Shown piece after piece: positions 43,986 through 52,758 of a stretch of DNA of 64,000 nucleotides. A model generated the notes under the pieces. It did no database searches. It had not been told where the DNA came from and saw only the letters and a list, made by a program, of their open reading frames with translations. The stretch is from NCBI GenBank assembly GCA_036274675.1, contig DASUFE010000122.1, positions 1 through 64,000 of the forward strand, in the 5' to 3' direction. This DNA is from DASUFE01 sp036274675 (GTDB lineage: Bacteria > Pseudomonadota > Gammaproteobacteria > HTCC5015). Each line of letters begins with the position of its first letter. Position 1 is the first letter of the stretch. The translations under genes were made by a program, and so were the position numbers.

Positions 43986-45479
43986 TCAGTTTTCAACCTG
44001 TATTCGCGCCGTCGGCATATGCCGCAGATAAGCGGCCACCGAATCGCGGTAGCGCGCGGAAATTTCCCGGTAGATCCCGTGGCGCGCCGCGTCGGGCGCG
44101 AATTCCTGCGGCGCCGGCTGGCGTTCGAGCAGCGTCCGTGCGTCGGCAGGCCTGCCGAGCGCGCGCAGTGCCAGGACAGCCGCCCCGCGCGCGGATGCTT
44201 CCTCGCTGCGGTTGATGGAGACGGGCACTCCGAAAACATCCGCCAGCATCTGCGCGATGATGCCCGAACGGGCAAGCCCGCCGTTGAGATGCAGTCGCGG
44301 TATGGGGCCCGCCACCGCCGTCAGCACCCGGCCGATCTCGTGCAGGTTGAGCAACATGCCCTCGAGCACCGCGCGCAGGAAGTGCGCGCGGGTATGATGC
44401 GCGCGCACACCGAGGAAGGCGCCGGTGACGTCCGGGTCCCACAGCGGTGCGCGCTCACCGAGTATGAAGGGCAGGAACAGCAGCCCTTCTGCGCCCGGCT
44501 CGACACGGGCGACTGCGGCGAGCAACTGTTCAAGATCGGACTCGGCGCATAGCGATTTCGCGAACCATTGCGTCAGATTGCCGCCGTTGTTGCTGGCGCC
44601 GCCGCTGATGTAGCAGCCGCGGTGCAGGATGTAATTGAAAACACGCCCCAGCGGGTCATCGACCGCTTGTGTGGTCTGCCGTCGCAGTGCGGCGCTGGTG
44701 CCCAGCGTCACGACCGCGTCCTGTTCCGAGAACACCAGTGCGCCCAGGTTGGCGAGGCAGCCGTCGCTGGCGCCGATGATCCAGGGTGTATCCGACGGAA
44801 TCCCCATCATGGACGCCCCCTTTGTATCGAGCCCCTCCAGCCGGTGCAGGCTGTCCACCGGCGCCGGCAGGCGCTCCGCGCCGACGCCGGCGAAATCGAG
44901 CGCCGGCCGGTACCAGTCGTAATTGAAAATATCGAACAGTCCGGAGGCCGAAGCGATGGAGTAGTCGACGAGCTTGCGCCCGAACAGGCGGGCGACGATG
45001 AATTCCTTGATGCCCAGGAACATCGCCGCTTGCCCGAATACCTCCGGTTGCCTCTGGCGCAACCAGGCGATCTTGATCAACGGCGACATCGGGTGTACGG
45101 GTGTGCCGGTTTTGCGATAGATATCCCGGCCGGGGGAGGTGTCGCGCAGCGCGTTCGCGACGGCGCTGCCGCGCAGATCGGCCCAACTCATGCAGCGTGT
45201 CAGCGGACTATCGTTTTTGTCGAGCGCGATCAGACTGTGCATCGCGCTGCTCAACGCGACGGCAACCGGCTTGCCGCGCAGGCGCTTTTGCACCTCTGCG
45301 GCACAGTGGGTCACGGCTTCGAAGATTTTCACCGGGTCCTGTTCCTGCCACTGCCGGTGTTGTTCGTTGATCAGGAAGGAGCAGGGGATCGAGGCGTCGC
45401 CGGCGGGCATCGCCGCCTCATCGAAGGCGACCGCTTTGATATTGGTGGAGCCGATGTCCAGGGCGAGTATGTAATCCAT
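43986..45479 (-). CDS. gntK: Gluconokinase, FGGY family
   Basis: 497 residues from the ATG at 45479, where MDYILALDIGSTNIKAVAFD gives the ATPase phosphate-1 loop; the longer frame adds an implausible Arg-rich tail. Other features are MSWADLRG, GASDGCLANLGAL, VTLGTSAALR and LHLNGGLARSGIIAQMLADV, and it matches FGGY gluconate kinases rather than the small P-loop GntK of enterics. It phosphorylates gluconate to 6-phosphogluconate for the Entner-Doudoroff or pentose-phosphate route. It is first in the operon with the GntP permease and divergent from the amino-acid permease. Another FGGY sugar as substrate is not excluded. Confidence 0.87.
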   Translation of the reverse strand: MDYILALDIGSTNIKAVAFDEAAMPAGDASIPCSFLINEQHRQWQEQDPVKIFEAVTHCAAEVQKRLRGKPVAVALSSAMHSLIALDKNDSPLTRCMSWADLRGSAVANALRDTSPGRDIYRKTGTPVHPMSPLIKIAWLRQRQPEVFGQAAMFLGIKEFIVARLFGRKLVDYSIASASGLFDIFNYDWYRPALDFAGVGAERLPAPVDSLHRLEGLDTKGASMMGIPSDTPWIIGASDGCLANLGALVFSEQDAVVTLGTSAALRRQTTQAVDDPLGRVFNYILHRGCYISGGASNNGGNLTQWFAKSLCAESDLEQLLAAVARVEPGAEGLLFLPFILGERAPLWDPDVTGAFLGVRAHHTRAHFLRAVLEGMLLNLHEIGRVLTAVAGPIPRLHLNGGLARSGIIAQMLADVFGVPVSINRSEEASARGAAVLALRALGRPADARTLLERQPAPQEFAPDAARHGIYREISARYRDSVAAYLRHMPTARIQVEN

Positions 45480-45680
45480 AAGTCCCGCACTATAGTACGG
45501 AGCGCGCAACCGCGCACGGGCTTTGTGCGGCAACGGCCAACGCCTGCTACCTCGCAAAGAACCTCTTGGCGGGGCTGCGCAATCACTTTATGATGGCGTA
45601 CGCCCGCGGCTATCAGCAGCTTTAACAACGGCGACTTTAAAATATAAAGGGCGTTTGCTAAAACCACCACCGGAGATTAT

Positions 45681-47102
45681 ATGCGACTGCTACGCACCAA
45701 GCCGATCGACTCGGATATGACCCGGGATACCGGATTGAAGCGGGTACTGGGCCCCATGCACCTGACCTTGATGGGCATAGGCGCCATTATCGGCACCGGG
45801 ATTTTCGTGCTCACCGGCATCGGCGCCGCCAACTATGCAGGTCCCGCGCTGGTGCTGTCCTTCGTGCTCGCGGGTTTTGCCTGCGCCTGCGCGGCGCTGG
45901 CCTACGCGGAGCTGGCTTCCTCCATCGGCGGCAGCGGCAGCGCCTACAGTTACGGTTACGCCGGTCTCGGCGAGCTGCCGGCCTGGATCATCGGCTGGAT
46001 GTTGATTCTGGAATACGCGGTCGCGACCTCCGCCGTGTCGGTCGGCTGGTCGGGCTACATGAACAATGCGATGCAGGCGGTCGGCCTCGGCCTGCCGGAT
46101 GCGCTGCTGCATTCGCCTTTCGACCATCAGCACCCCGGCTATATCAACCTGCCGGCAACGCTGATTATCCTGCTGCTGGGCGTATTGCTGGGCATAGGCG
46201 TGCATCTCAGCGCGCAGTTCAACGCGGTGATGGTTTTTATAAAAGTGACGGCCATCCTGCTGTTTATCGCGGTAGCTGCTTTTAACGTCGATGTCGCCAA
46301 CTGGACTCCGTTTATCCCGGAACCGCATCTGAATCCCAAGGGGGAAATGGCGTATGGCTGGAGCGGCATCGCGGCCGGCGCCGCCGTGATATTTTTCGCC
46401 TATATCGGCTTCGACGCGGTATCGACCGCGGCCGAAGAATCCGCAAACCCGCAACGCGATCTGCCGATTGGTATCCTCGCCTCGCTCGCGGTCTGCACCA
46501 TCCTTTATATAATCGTTTCCTGGCTGCTGACCGGCGTGGTGCCCTACCAGGAACTCGGCACACCTTCGCCTGTATCCGATGCGCTGCTGCGCGTCGGCAT
46601 CAACTGGGCCGCCGGCGTGATCGCACTCGGCGCGATCGCGGGCCTGACCACCGTCATGCTGATCCTGTATTACGCCCTGACCCGAATCCTGTTCTCCATT
46701 TCGCGTGACGGCCTGTTGCCGCCGTTCTTCGCCGGCATCAATCCTCGCACCAAAACGCCCGTGCGCGTGATCGTGTTGACCGGCATCATCATGGCTTTTA
46801 TCGGCGGCATGATTCCGCTCGGCGATCTCGCGGAGCTCACCAACATGGGCACGCTGGGCGCTTTCGTGGTGGTATGTCTCGGCGTCATCATGCTGCGGCG
46901 CTCGCATCCCGAGCTGCCGCGCCCATTCAAGACGCCGTTCAATCCGCTGATCCCGTTGCTCGGCGTTATCTCCTGCGGGTATCTTATGATCAACCTGCAA
47001 CACACGACCTGGATCGCCTTCGTGATCTGGAACGCCATCGGTCTCGCGATCTATTTCGGCTACTCCTACCGCTCCAGCCGGCTTAACGGCGCTTCAAGAT
47101 AA
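45681..47102 (+). CDS. Amino-acid permease, APC superfamily (cationic amino-acid transporter-like)
   Basis: 473 residues with about 12 membrane helices. The first carries IGAIIGTGIFVLTGIGAANY, the APC substrate-binding GxG motif. ALAYAELASSIGGSGSAYSY, FFAYIGFDAVSTAAEESANP and PVRVIVLTG are typical of the CAT/YfnA group. It should import amino acids by cation exchange or symport. The start has CGGAG 5 bases upstream. A good terminator follows; substrate is not predictable. Confidence 0.92.
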   Translation: MRLLRTKPIDSDMTRDTGLKRVLGPMHLTLMGIGAIIGTGIFVLTGIGAANYAGPALVLSFVLAGFACACAALAYAELASSIGGSGSAYSYGYAGLGELPAWIIGWMLILEYAVATSAVSVGWSGYMNNAMQAVGLGLPDALLHSPFDHQHPGYINLPATLIILLLGVLLGIGVHLSAQFNAVMVFIKVTAILLFIAVAAFNVDVANWTPFIPEPHLNPKGEMAYGWSGIAAGAAVIFFAYIGFDAVSTAAEESANPQRDLPIGILASLAVCTILYIIVSWLLTGVVPYQELGTPSPVSDALLRVGINWAAGVIALGAIAGLTTVMLILYYALTRILFSISRDGLLPPFFAGINPRTKTPVRVIVLTGIIMAFIGGMIPLGDLAELTNMGTLGAFVVVCLGVIMLRRSHPELPRPFKTPFNPLIPLLGVISCGYLMINLQHTTWIAFVIWNAIGLAIYFGYSYRSSRLNGASR

Positions 47103-47111
47103 GCATTCAAC

Positions 47112-47143
47112 GGTGATCGGCGCCCGCCGATCACCGCCTTTTC
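47112..47143 (+). terminator. Rho-independent terminator after the amino-acid permease
   Basis: CGGTGATCGGCG (47112-47123), loop CC, CGCCGATCACCG (47126-47137), then CCTTTT. It lies 10 bp after the stop codon. Confidence 0.88.
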
Positions 47144-47229
47144 GTCCATTGCCCCCTGGACCGGTAAAAGCCCCCGGGGTAATAATGTCCCGTTCGGGTT
47201 CTTGACCACAATAATTCCAAGGGGCTGCC

Positions 47230-50200
47230 ATGAAGACTCTGTTGCGCATTTCATTAGTTCTGCTGGTTTCCGTGCTGTTGCTTTCCGCCTGCGATAAAAA
47301 GGGAAAACCCGGCGATCCGCGCTGGAGCGAATATATCAGCGAACACAGCACGGGCATGCTTTCCCGGCAGTCCGAGATCCGGCTGCGCTTTGTCAACGAT
47401 GTGGCCGAGGAGGCGCAGATAGGTCATGACGCCTCGGATATCGTAACGACCAGTCCAAAAGTCTCCGGCAGCACTCTCTATAGCGGACGTCGCGAAATCG
47501 TGATCAAGGCGGACAAGGGTCTTGAGCCCGGCGAGCGTTACCTGGTCAGGGTGCATGCAAAGAACGTGAAGGGCGCGCCCTCGGACCTGGCGGATTACGA
47601 GTTCCCGGTCGAAGTCATAAAGCAGAGTTTCGAAGTGAGCATCGCCGGCCTGGTGACGGATTCCACCGACACCAAGCGCCAGTCGCTGCTCGGCAGCCTG
47701 GTCACGGCGGACGTCGAGGATGCGCAGAAAGTCGAGAAAGTCCTGTCGGCCGAACTGGGCGGCAAGGAACTGCCGCTGAAGTGGCAGCATGGCATTGACG
47801 GCCGCACCCATGAATTCAGGGTCAACGATATCCGCCGCGGCGACAATGCGGCCGAACTGGTGGTGATATGGGACGGCGACGCCATCGGCGTGGATAACGA
47901 GGGGAGAACTTCGATCGATGTGCCCGCGTCGGGGGATTTCACGGTACTCAAGGCGGAGGCCGTCAGGGGCGACCGCCAGTATATACAAATCGTCTTCTCC
48001 GACCGGCTGGACGCCGCCCAGTCGATGGAGGGTCTGATCCGCCTGAGTGAAGGCGAGTTCTCGCTGCGCGTGGAGGGCAATATAGTCAAGCTGTATCCGG
48101 AGAACGCGGCCCATGGCAACTATACGGTCAGCGTCGAGCAGGGCATTCGCAACGAATCCGGCGCGCGCATCCAGAAGAGCGCGCAGTATGAAGTATTTTT
48201 CGAGGCGCAGAAACCGCAGGTCCGTTTCGCGGGAAGCGGCGTGATACTGCCCGAGAACCAGTTCCTGACGATCCCGTTCGAGGCGATCAACGCGCGCTCG
48301 GTTCAGGTCACGGCGTTCCGCGTTTTCGAAAACAATGTCGGCCAGTTCCTGCAGTCCAACAAGCTGGACGGGGGAGAGGAGATGGGCCGGGTCGGCCGCT
48401 TCCTGTGGCGCAAGACGATCGATCTCGGCAAGGTGGACGGCAACAAGTGGAACCGGTTCTCGCTCGACGCGACCCGCCTGTTGAAGGAGCATCCGGGCGG
48501 CCTGTTCCGGTTGACGCTTTCGATCAATCGCGGCAACGCCGTCCTTTCCTGCACGGACGCTGAAAACGCGGTCCCGGTCGAGAAAGAGTCGCCGCCGGCG
48601 GATAACGAGGATCTCTACGTCACCGATTCCAGCGGCTGGGACTATGCCGAGGAATATTTCGGCGAATACTCGTATCCGCAGTGGACCCAGCGCAACAATC
48701 CCTGCAGCGACGCGTACTACCGCTACGGCTCCGGCGTCAGCGATTCGCGAAATTTCATCTCTTCGAATATCGGCTTGATTGCGAAACAGGACGGGCGCGA
48801 ACTCCTGCGAGTCGTCACCACGAATCTCAAAACCGCGGCGCCGATGTCCGGCGTCAAGGTCGAGGTCCGGAACTTCCAGGACCAGACGATCGGCAGCGCC
48901 GACAGCGACTCGCAGGGTTTTGCGGAAGTCAAAATCAAGGGCGTTCCCTTTTACGTGATCGCGCAGAAAGAGGCGCGGAAAGGCTATCTCAAGACCAACA
49001 CCGCGACCGCGCTCCCGGTCAGCCATTTCGACGTCGGCGGCGAGAGCGTCAAAGCCGGCATCAAAGGGTATATCTACGGCGAGCGCGGCGTGTGGCGCCC
49101 GGGCGACGATATCCACCTTACGTTCGTGCTCGAGGACAAGGACGGCCTGATTCCCGAAGGCCATCCCGTCAGCATGCAGCTGTACAATCCCCAAGGCCAG
49201 CTTATGCAATCGCTGGTAAACGGCAGTCCGGTGGGGGATTTCTACGTCTTCACGCTTAAAACCGACGATAATGCGCCGACCGGGAACTGGACGGCGAAAG
49301 CCATTCTGGGCGGCAGCGTTTTCGAGAAAAAACTGAAAATCGAGACGGTGATGCCGAACCGCCTCAAGGTGGAGCTGGATTTCGGCAAGGACGTGCTGTA
49401 CCGGTCCGAGACATCGCAGCAACAGGCGACGCTGTTCGCGCAGTGGCTGCACGGCGCCGACGCGGCCAACCTGCGCGCGAACGTGGATGTGGATTTCACG
49501 GCGGTCCCGACGGCGTTCACTCGCGCGGCGGATTACGTCTTCGACGACCCCACGCGCCAGTTCAGCAGCGAACCTGAATCCGTGTTTGACGGCGCGCTCG
49601 ATGCCCGCGGCTACGCAACCTTTTCCGGAGGCATCTGGCCGCGCGGCGATGCGCCCGGAATGCTGCAGGCGAATTTCACGTCGCGCGTGTTCGAGGAAGG
49701 GGGCGCTTTCAGCGTCAGCCATACCAGCCTGCCGTATCATCCCTATGACAACTACGTCGGAATCAAGCTTCCCAAGGGCGACGCCATACGCGGCATGCTG
49801 CTGACCGATATCAAACATCCGGTCGAGATCGCCACGCTGAACGCAAAAGGCGAACCCGTTTCGTTGAAACAGGTGCAGGTGACGCTCTACAAGATCGACT
49901 GGAGATGGTGGTGGGACAAGTCGGGCGAGACGCTGGCGCAGTACGCGAGCGCCGAGAACCACAGCCAGATCCAGCAGGCCGTGATTTCGACCGTCAACGG
50001 GCGCGGCGTGTGGGATCTCGAGGTGAAGTATCCGGACTGGGGGCGCTATCTCATTCGCGCCTGCGATCTCGACGGGGAGCACTGCAGCGGCAAGGTCTTC
50101 TATATCGATTGGCCGGGCTGGGCCGAACGCGCCCAGGAGGAAGGCGGCGTGGGCGCGAACGTGCTGACGCTGCTGCCCGACAAGAACCAGTACAACGTCG

Positions 50201-52758
50201 GCGAAACCGCGCGCGTACGCCTGCCCGAGGCCTCGCAGGGCCGGGCCCTGGTCAGCATCGAGAACGGCGTACATGTATTGCAGCAGCGTTGGATCGAGTT
50301 CGGCAAGGACAAAATCGAATTCGACTTCAAAGTGACGCGCGAAATGAGCCCGAACGTCTACATCAACGTAAGCCTGATCCAGCCGCATCAGGATCGCGAC
50401 AACGACCGCCCGATCCGGCTCTATGGAGTGGTTCCGGTCAAGGTTGACGATCCGGCGACAAGGCTTGCGCCGCAGCTGAAGGCGGCCGAGGAGTGGGCGC
50501 CGAACTCGCGGGTCGAGGTTCAGGTAAGCGAGGCGCAAGGCCGTGCGATGACCTACACGCTGGCCGTGGTTGACGAGGGCCTGCTCGGGCTTACGAACTT
50601 CAAGACGCCCGACCTGCACGCGCAATTCTATAAGAAAGAGGCGCTGGGCGTGCCGACCTGGGATCTTTTCGACCAGGTCACGGGCGCCTACGGCGGCGAA
50701 CTGGAGCGCCTGCTGGCGCTTGGCGGCGGCGAGGAGGGCGAGCTTGCAGAGGGTCAGGAAGAGAAGCGCTTCCCGCCGGTCGTGCGCTTTATCGGTCCGT
50801 TCGAGCTCGCAGCCGGCAAAACCGGAAAGCATGCGATCGATCTGCCGCAGTATATCGGAGCGGTGCGCGTCATGGTGGTCGCGGGCCGGAGCGGCGCCTA
50901 TGGCGCGGCGGAAAAATCCGTGTTCGTGCGCGACGCGCTGTCGCTGCTGCCGACGGTGCCGCGCGTGCTGGGGCCGGATGAGGAGCTCACCGTTCCGGTT
51001 TCCGTGTTCGTCATGAAGGACGGCGTCAAACAGGTGAAGCTGAGCGTGGCAACCAGCCCTCATTTCACGGTAGTGGACAAAGCCCCGCAGACGCTCGACT
51101 TCAACGGCCAGGGCGAGCAACTCGGATTCATCAGGCTCAAGGTGCAGCCGGAACTCGGCAAGGGCCGGCTCAAGTTCAGCGCCGACGGCGGCGGCTATCA
51201 TTCCGAATCGGAGATCTTCATCGATATCCGCGCCTCCAATCCGCAGACCCTGCAGCAGACCACGCAGGTGCTGAAGGCCGGCGGCGACTGGTCGGCGGAC
51301 ATAGTCCCGCACGGTCTGCCGGGCACCAACAAGGTCATGCTTGAAGTTTCCGCGGTGCCGCCGCTCAATATCGAGCGGCGGCTCGGCTACCTGATCGCGT
51401 ATCCGCACGGCTGCGTCGAACAGGTGACCTCGGCGGTATTCCCGCAGCTTTATCTCGCTTCGCTGGTGAAGCTGGATCAGCGCCAGAAACAGGAAATACA
51501 GAACAACATACAGGCGGGCATCGAGCGCCTGCGAGGGTTCCAGTCGGGCAACGGCGGCTTCCTGTACTGGCCGGGCGGCTGGAGCGCCGGCGTCAACGAC
51601 TGGGCGACGAATTATGCCGGTCATTTCCTGGTGGAGGCGAGCCGGCTCGGTTATCAGGTGCCGTCCGATATGCTGACATCCTGGATCAATTACCAGACGC
51701 AGGCCGCGCAATCGCGCATCACCGCCACCGGCCAAACCCAGCTCGATCAGGCGTACCGTCTTTACACGCTGGCCCTCGCCAACAAGCCGGATATCGGATC
51801 GATGAACCGGTTGCGCGAGTTGGGCGGTCTCGACTCGGTAACCCGCTGGCAGCTTGCGGCCGCCTACAAACTGGCGGGACAGACCGACGCGGCGCAGGAC
51901 CTGGTCGATCGCGACAGCTTCAGGTTCCGCAACTACGCCACGCCCGACGACACTTTCGGTTCCGTACTGCGCGACCAGGCGATTGTCCTGAACGGCCTGG
52001 TGCTGCTCGGCGACGACCGTGCGAAACGCCTGGCCGAAGACGTGTCCGACGGCCTCTACGCGGACAGGTGGTACAGCACGCAGTCGGTCGCCTACGCGCT
52101 GCTGGCGATGGCGAAATTCACCGGCGCGGACGGACTTGACGACAAAGTACGGTTCACCTACAGCGCCGGCGGCCCGGCGAAGCAGGTCGAAATGGAAGCG
52201 CCGATCTATACCGCCGAACTGGCCGATTTCCCGGCGGCGGGCGCGCCGGTAAAACTTGAAAACGAGTCCAGGCGCAAACTCTACGCCACGATCCTGAGTA
52301 CGGGCGTGCCGAGGGCCGGTTCCGAAACGGCCGCCGCCGACGGCCTGCGCCTTGAAATAAGTTATACCGACAAGGAAGGGCATGCGCTTGATGTATCCGC
52401 GCTGACGCAGGGCGTCGACTTCATCGCGACGGCCCGGGTGCGCAACCTGACCGAGCGGCAGATCGACAATATCGCGCTCACGCACATCGTGCCCTCGGGC
52501 TGGGAAATCCACAACCCGCGCATGAGCGGCGCGGACGAGGGCGCCGCGGCCATCGATTACCAGGATATCCGCGACGACCGGGTGCTGACTTATTTCAACC
52601 TGAAGCCGCAGCAGGAGAAGAGCTTCCAGGTGTTGCTGAACGCGGCATATCTCGGCCGCTACTATCTGCCGAGCGTCACCGTCGAGGCGATGTACGACGC
52701 CACCCGGCACGCGCATACCATGGGCCAATGGATCCAGGTGGAAAAAGGCGCGCGCTGA
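47230..52758 (+). CDS. Alpha-2-macroglobulin family lipoprotein (YfhM-like)
   Basis: 1842 residues. A lipoprotein signal peptide ends LLLSACDKKG. A long chain of macroglobulin (MG) domains follows (for example KGYIYGERGVWRPGDDIHLT near 615-635), then the A2M core and the thioester motif GCVEQ (Cys1395-Gln1398) in YPHGCVEQVTSAVFPQLYLA, then the alpha-helical thioester domain and a receptor-binding-like C-terminus. Bacterial A2Ms trap attacking proteases in the periplasm by covalent thioester reaction. As in other bacteria it is paired with pbpC, whose start lies 31 bp inside this gene, so the two are translated together in an envelope-defence and repair role. Confidence 0.95.
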   Translation: MKTLLRISLVLLVSVLLLSACDKKGKPGDPRWSEYISEHSTGMLSRQSEIRLRFVNDVAEEAQIGHDASDIVTTSPKVSGSTLYSGRREIVIKADKGLEPGERYLVRVHAKNVKGAPSDLADYEFPVEVIKQSFEVSIAGLVTDSTDTKRQSLLGSLVTADVEDAQKVEKVLSAELGGKELPLKWQHGIDGRTHEFRVNDIRRGDNAAELVVIWDGDAIGVDNEGRTSIDVPASGDFTVLKAEAVRGDRQYIQIVFSDRLDAAQSMEGLIRLSEGEFSLRVEGNIVKLYPENAAHGNYTVSVEQGIRNESGARIQKSAQYEVFFEAQKPQVRFAGSGVILPENQFLTIPFEAINARSVQVTAFRVFENNVGQFLQSNKLDGGEEMGRVGRFLWRKTIDLGKVDGNKWNRFSLDATRLLKEHPGGLFRLTLSINRGNAVLSCTDAENAVPVEKESPPADNEDLYVTDSSGWDYAEEYFGEYSYPQWTQRNNPCSDAYYRYGSGVSDSRNFISSNIGLIAKQDGRELLRVVTTNLKTAAPMSGVKVEVRNFQDQTIGSADSDSQGFAEVKIKGVPFYVIAQKEARKGYLKTNTATALPVSHFDVGGESVKAGIKGYIYGERGVWRPGDDIHLTFVLEDKDGLIPEGHPVSMQLYNPQGQLMQSLVNGSPVGDFYVFTLKTDDNAPTGNWTAKAILGGSVFEKKLKIETVMPNRLKVELDFGKDVLYRSETSQQQATLFAQWLHGADAANLRANVDVDFTAVPTAFTRAADYVFDDPTRQFSSEPESVFDGALDARGYATFSGGIWPRGDAPGMLQANFTSRVFEEGGAFSVSHTSLPYHPYDNYVGIKLPKGDAIRGMLLTDIKHPVEIATLNAKGEPVSLKQVQVTLYKIDWRWWWDKSGETLAQYASAENHSQIQQAVISTVNGRGVWDLEVKYPDWGRYLIRACDLDGEHCSGKVFYIDWPGWAERAQEEGGVGANVLTLLPDKNQYNVGETARVRLPEASQGRALVSIENGVHVLQQRWIEFGKDKIEFDFKVTREMSPNVYINVSLIQPHQDRDNDRPIRLYGVVPVKVDDPATRLAPQLKAAEEWAPNSRVEVQVSEAQGRAMTYTLAVVDEGLLGLTNFKTPDLHAQFYKKEALGVPTWDLFDQVTGAYGGELERLLALGGGEEGELAEGQEEKRFPPVVRFIGPFELAAGKTGKHAIDLPQYIGAVRVMVVAGRSGAYGAAEKSVFVRDALSLLPTVPRVLGPDEELTVPVSVFVMKDGVKQVKLSVATSPHFTVVDKAPQTLDFNGQGEQLGFIRLKVQPELGKGRLKFSADGGGYHSESEIFIDIRASNPQTLQQTTQVLKAGGDWSADIVPHGLPGTNKVMLEVSAVPPLNIERRLGYLIAYPHGCVEQVTSAVFPQLYLASLVKLDQRQKQEIQNNIQAGIERLRGFQSGNGGFLYWPGGWSAGVNDWATNYAGHFLVEASRLGYQVPSDMLTSWINYQTQAAQSRITATGQTQLDQAYRLYTLALANKPDIGSMNRLRELGGLDSVTRWQLAAAYKLAGQTDAAQDLVDRDSFRFRNYATPDDTFGSVLRDQAIVLNGLVLLGDDRAKRLAEDVSDGLYADRWYSTQSVAYALLAMAKFTGADGLDDKVRFTYSAGGPAKQVEMEAPIYTAELADFPAAGAPVKLENESRRKLYATILSTGVPRAGSETAAADGLRLEISYTDKEGHALDVSALTQGVDFIATARVRNLTERQIDNIALTHIVPSGWEIHNPRMSGADEGAAAIDYQDIRDDRVLTYFNLKPQQEKSFQVLLNAAYLGRYYLPSVTVEAMYDATRHAHTMGQWIQVEKGAR

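Noticed and set aside
47254..52728. An uninterrupted 1824-codon minus-strand frame opposite the A2M gene
   Set aside because: It is the mirror of a GC-rich gene whose codon use avoids stops on the other strand. Its translation is rich in Arg, His and Gln with no domain, while the plus strand has a lipobox, MG domains and a thioester motif.
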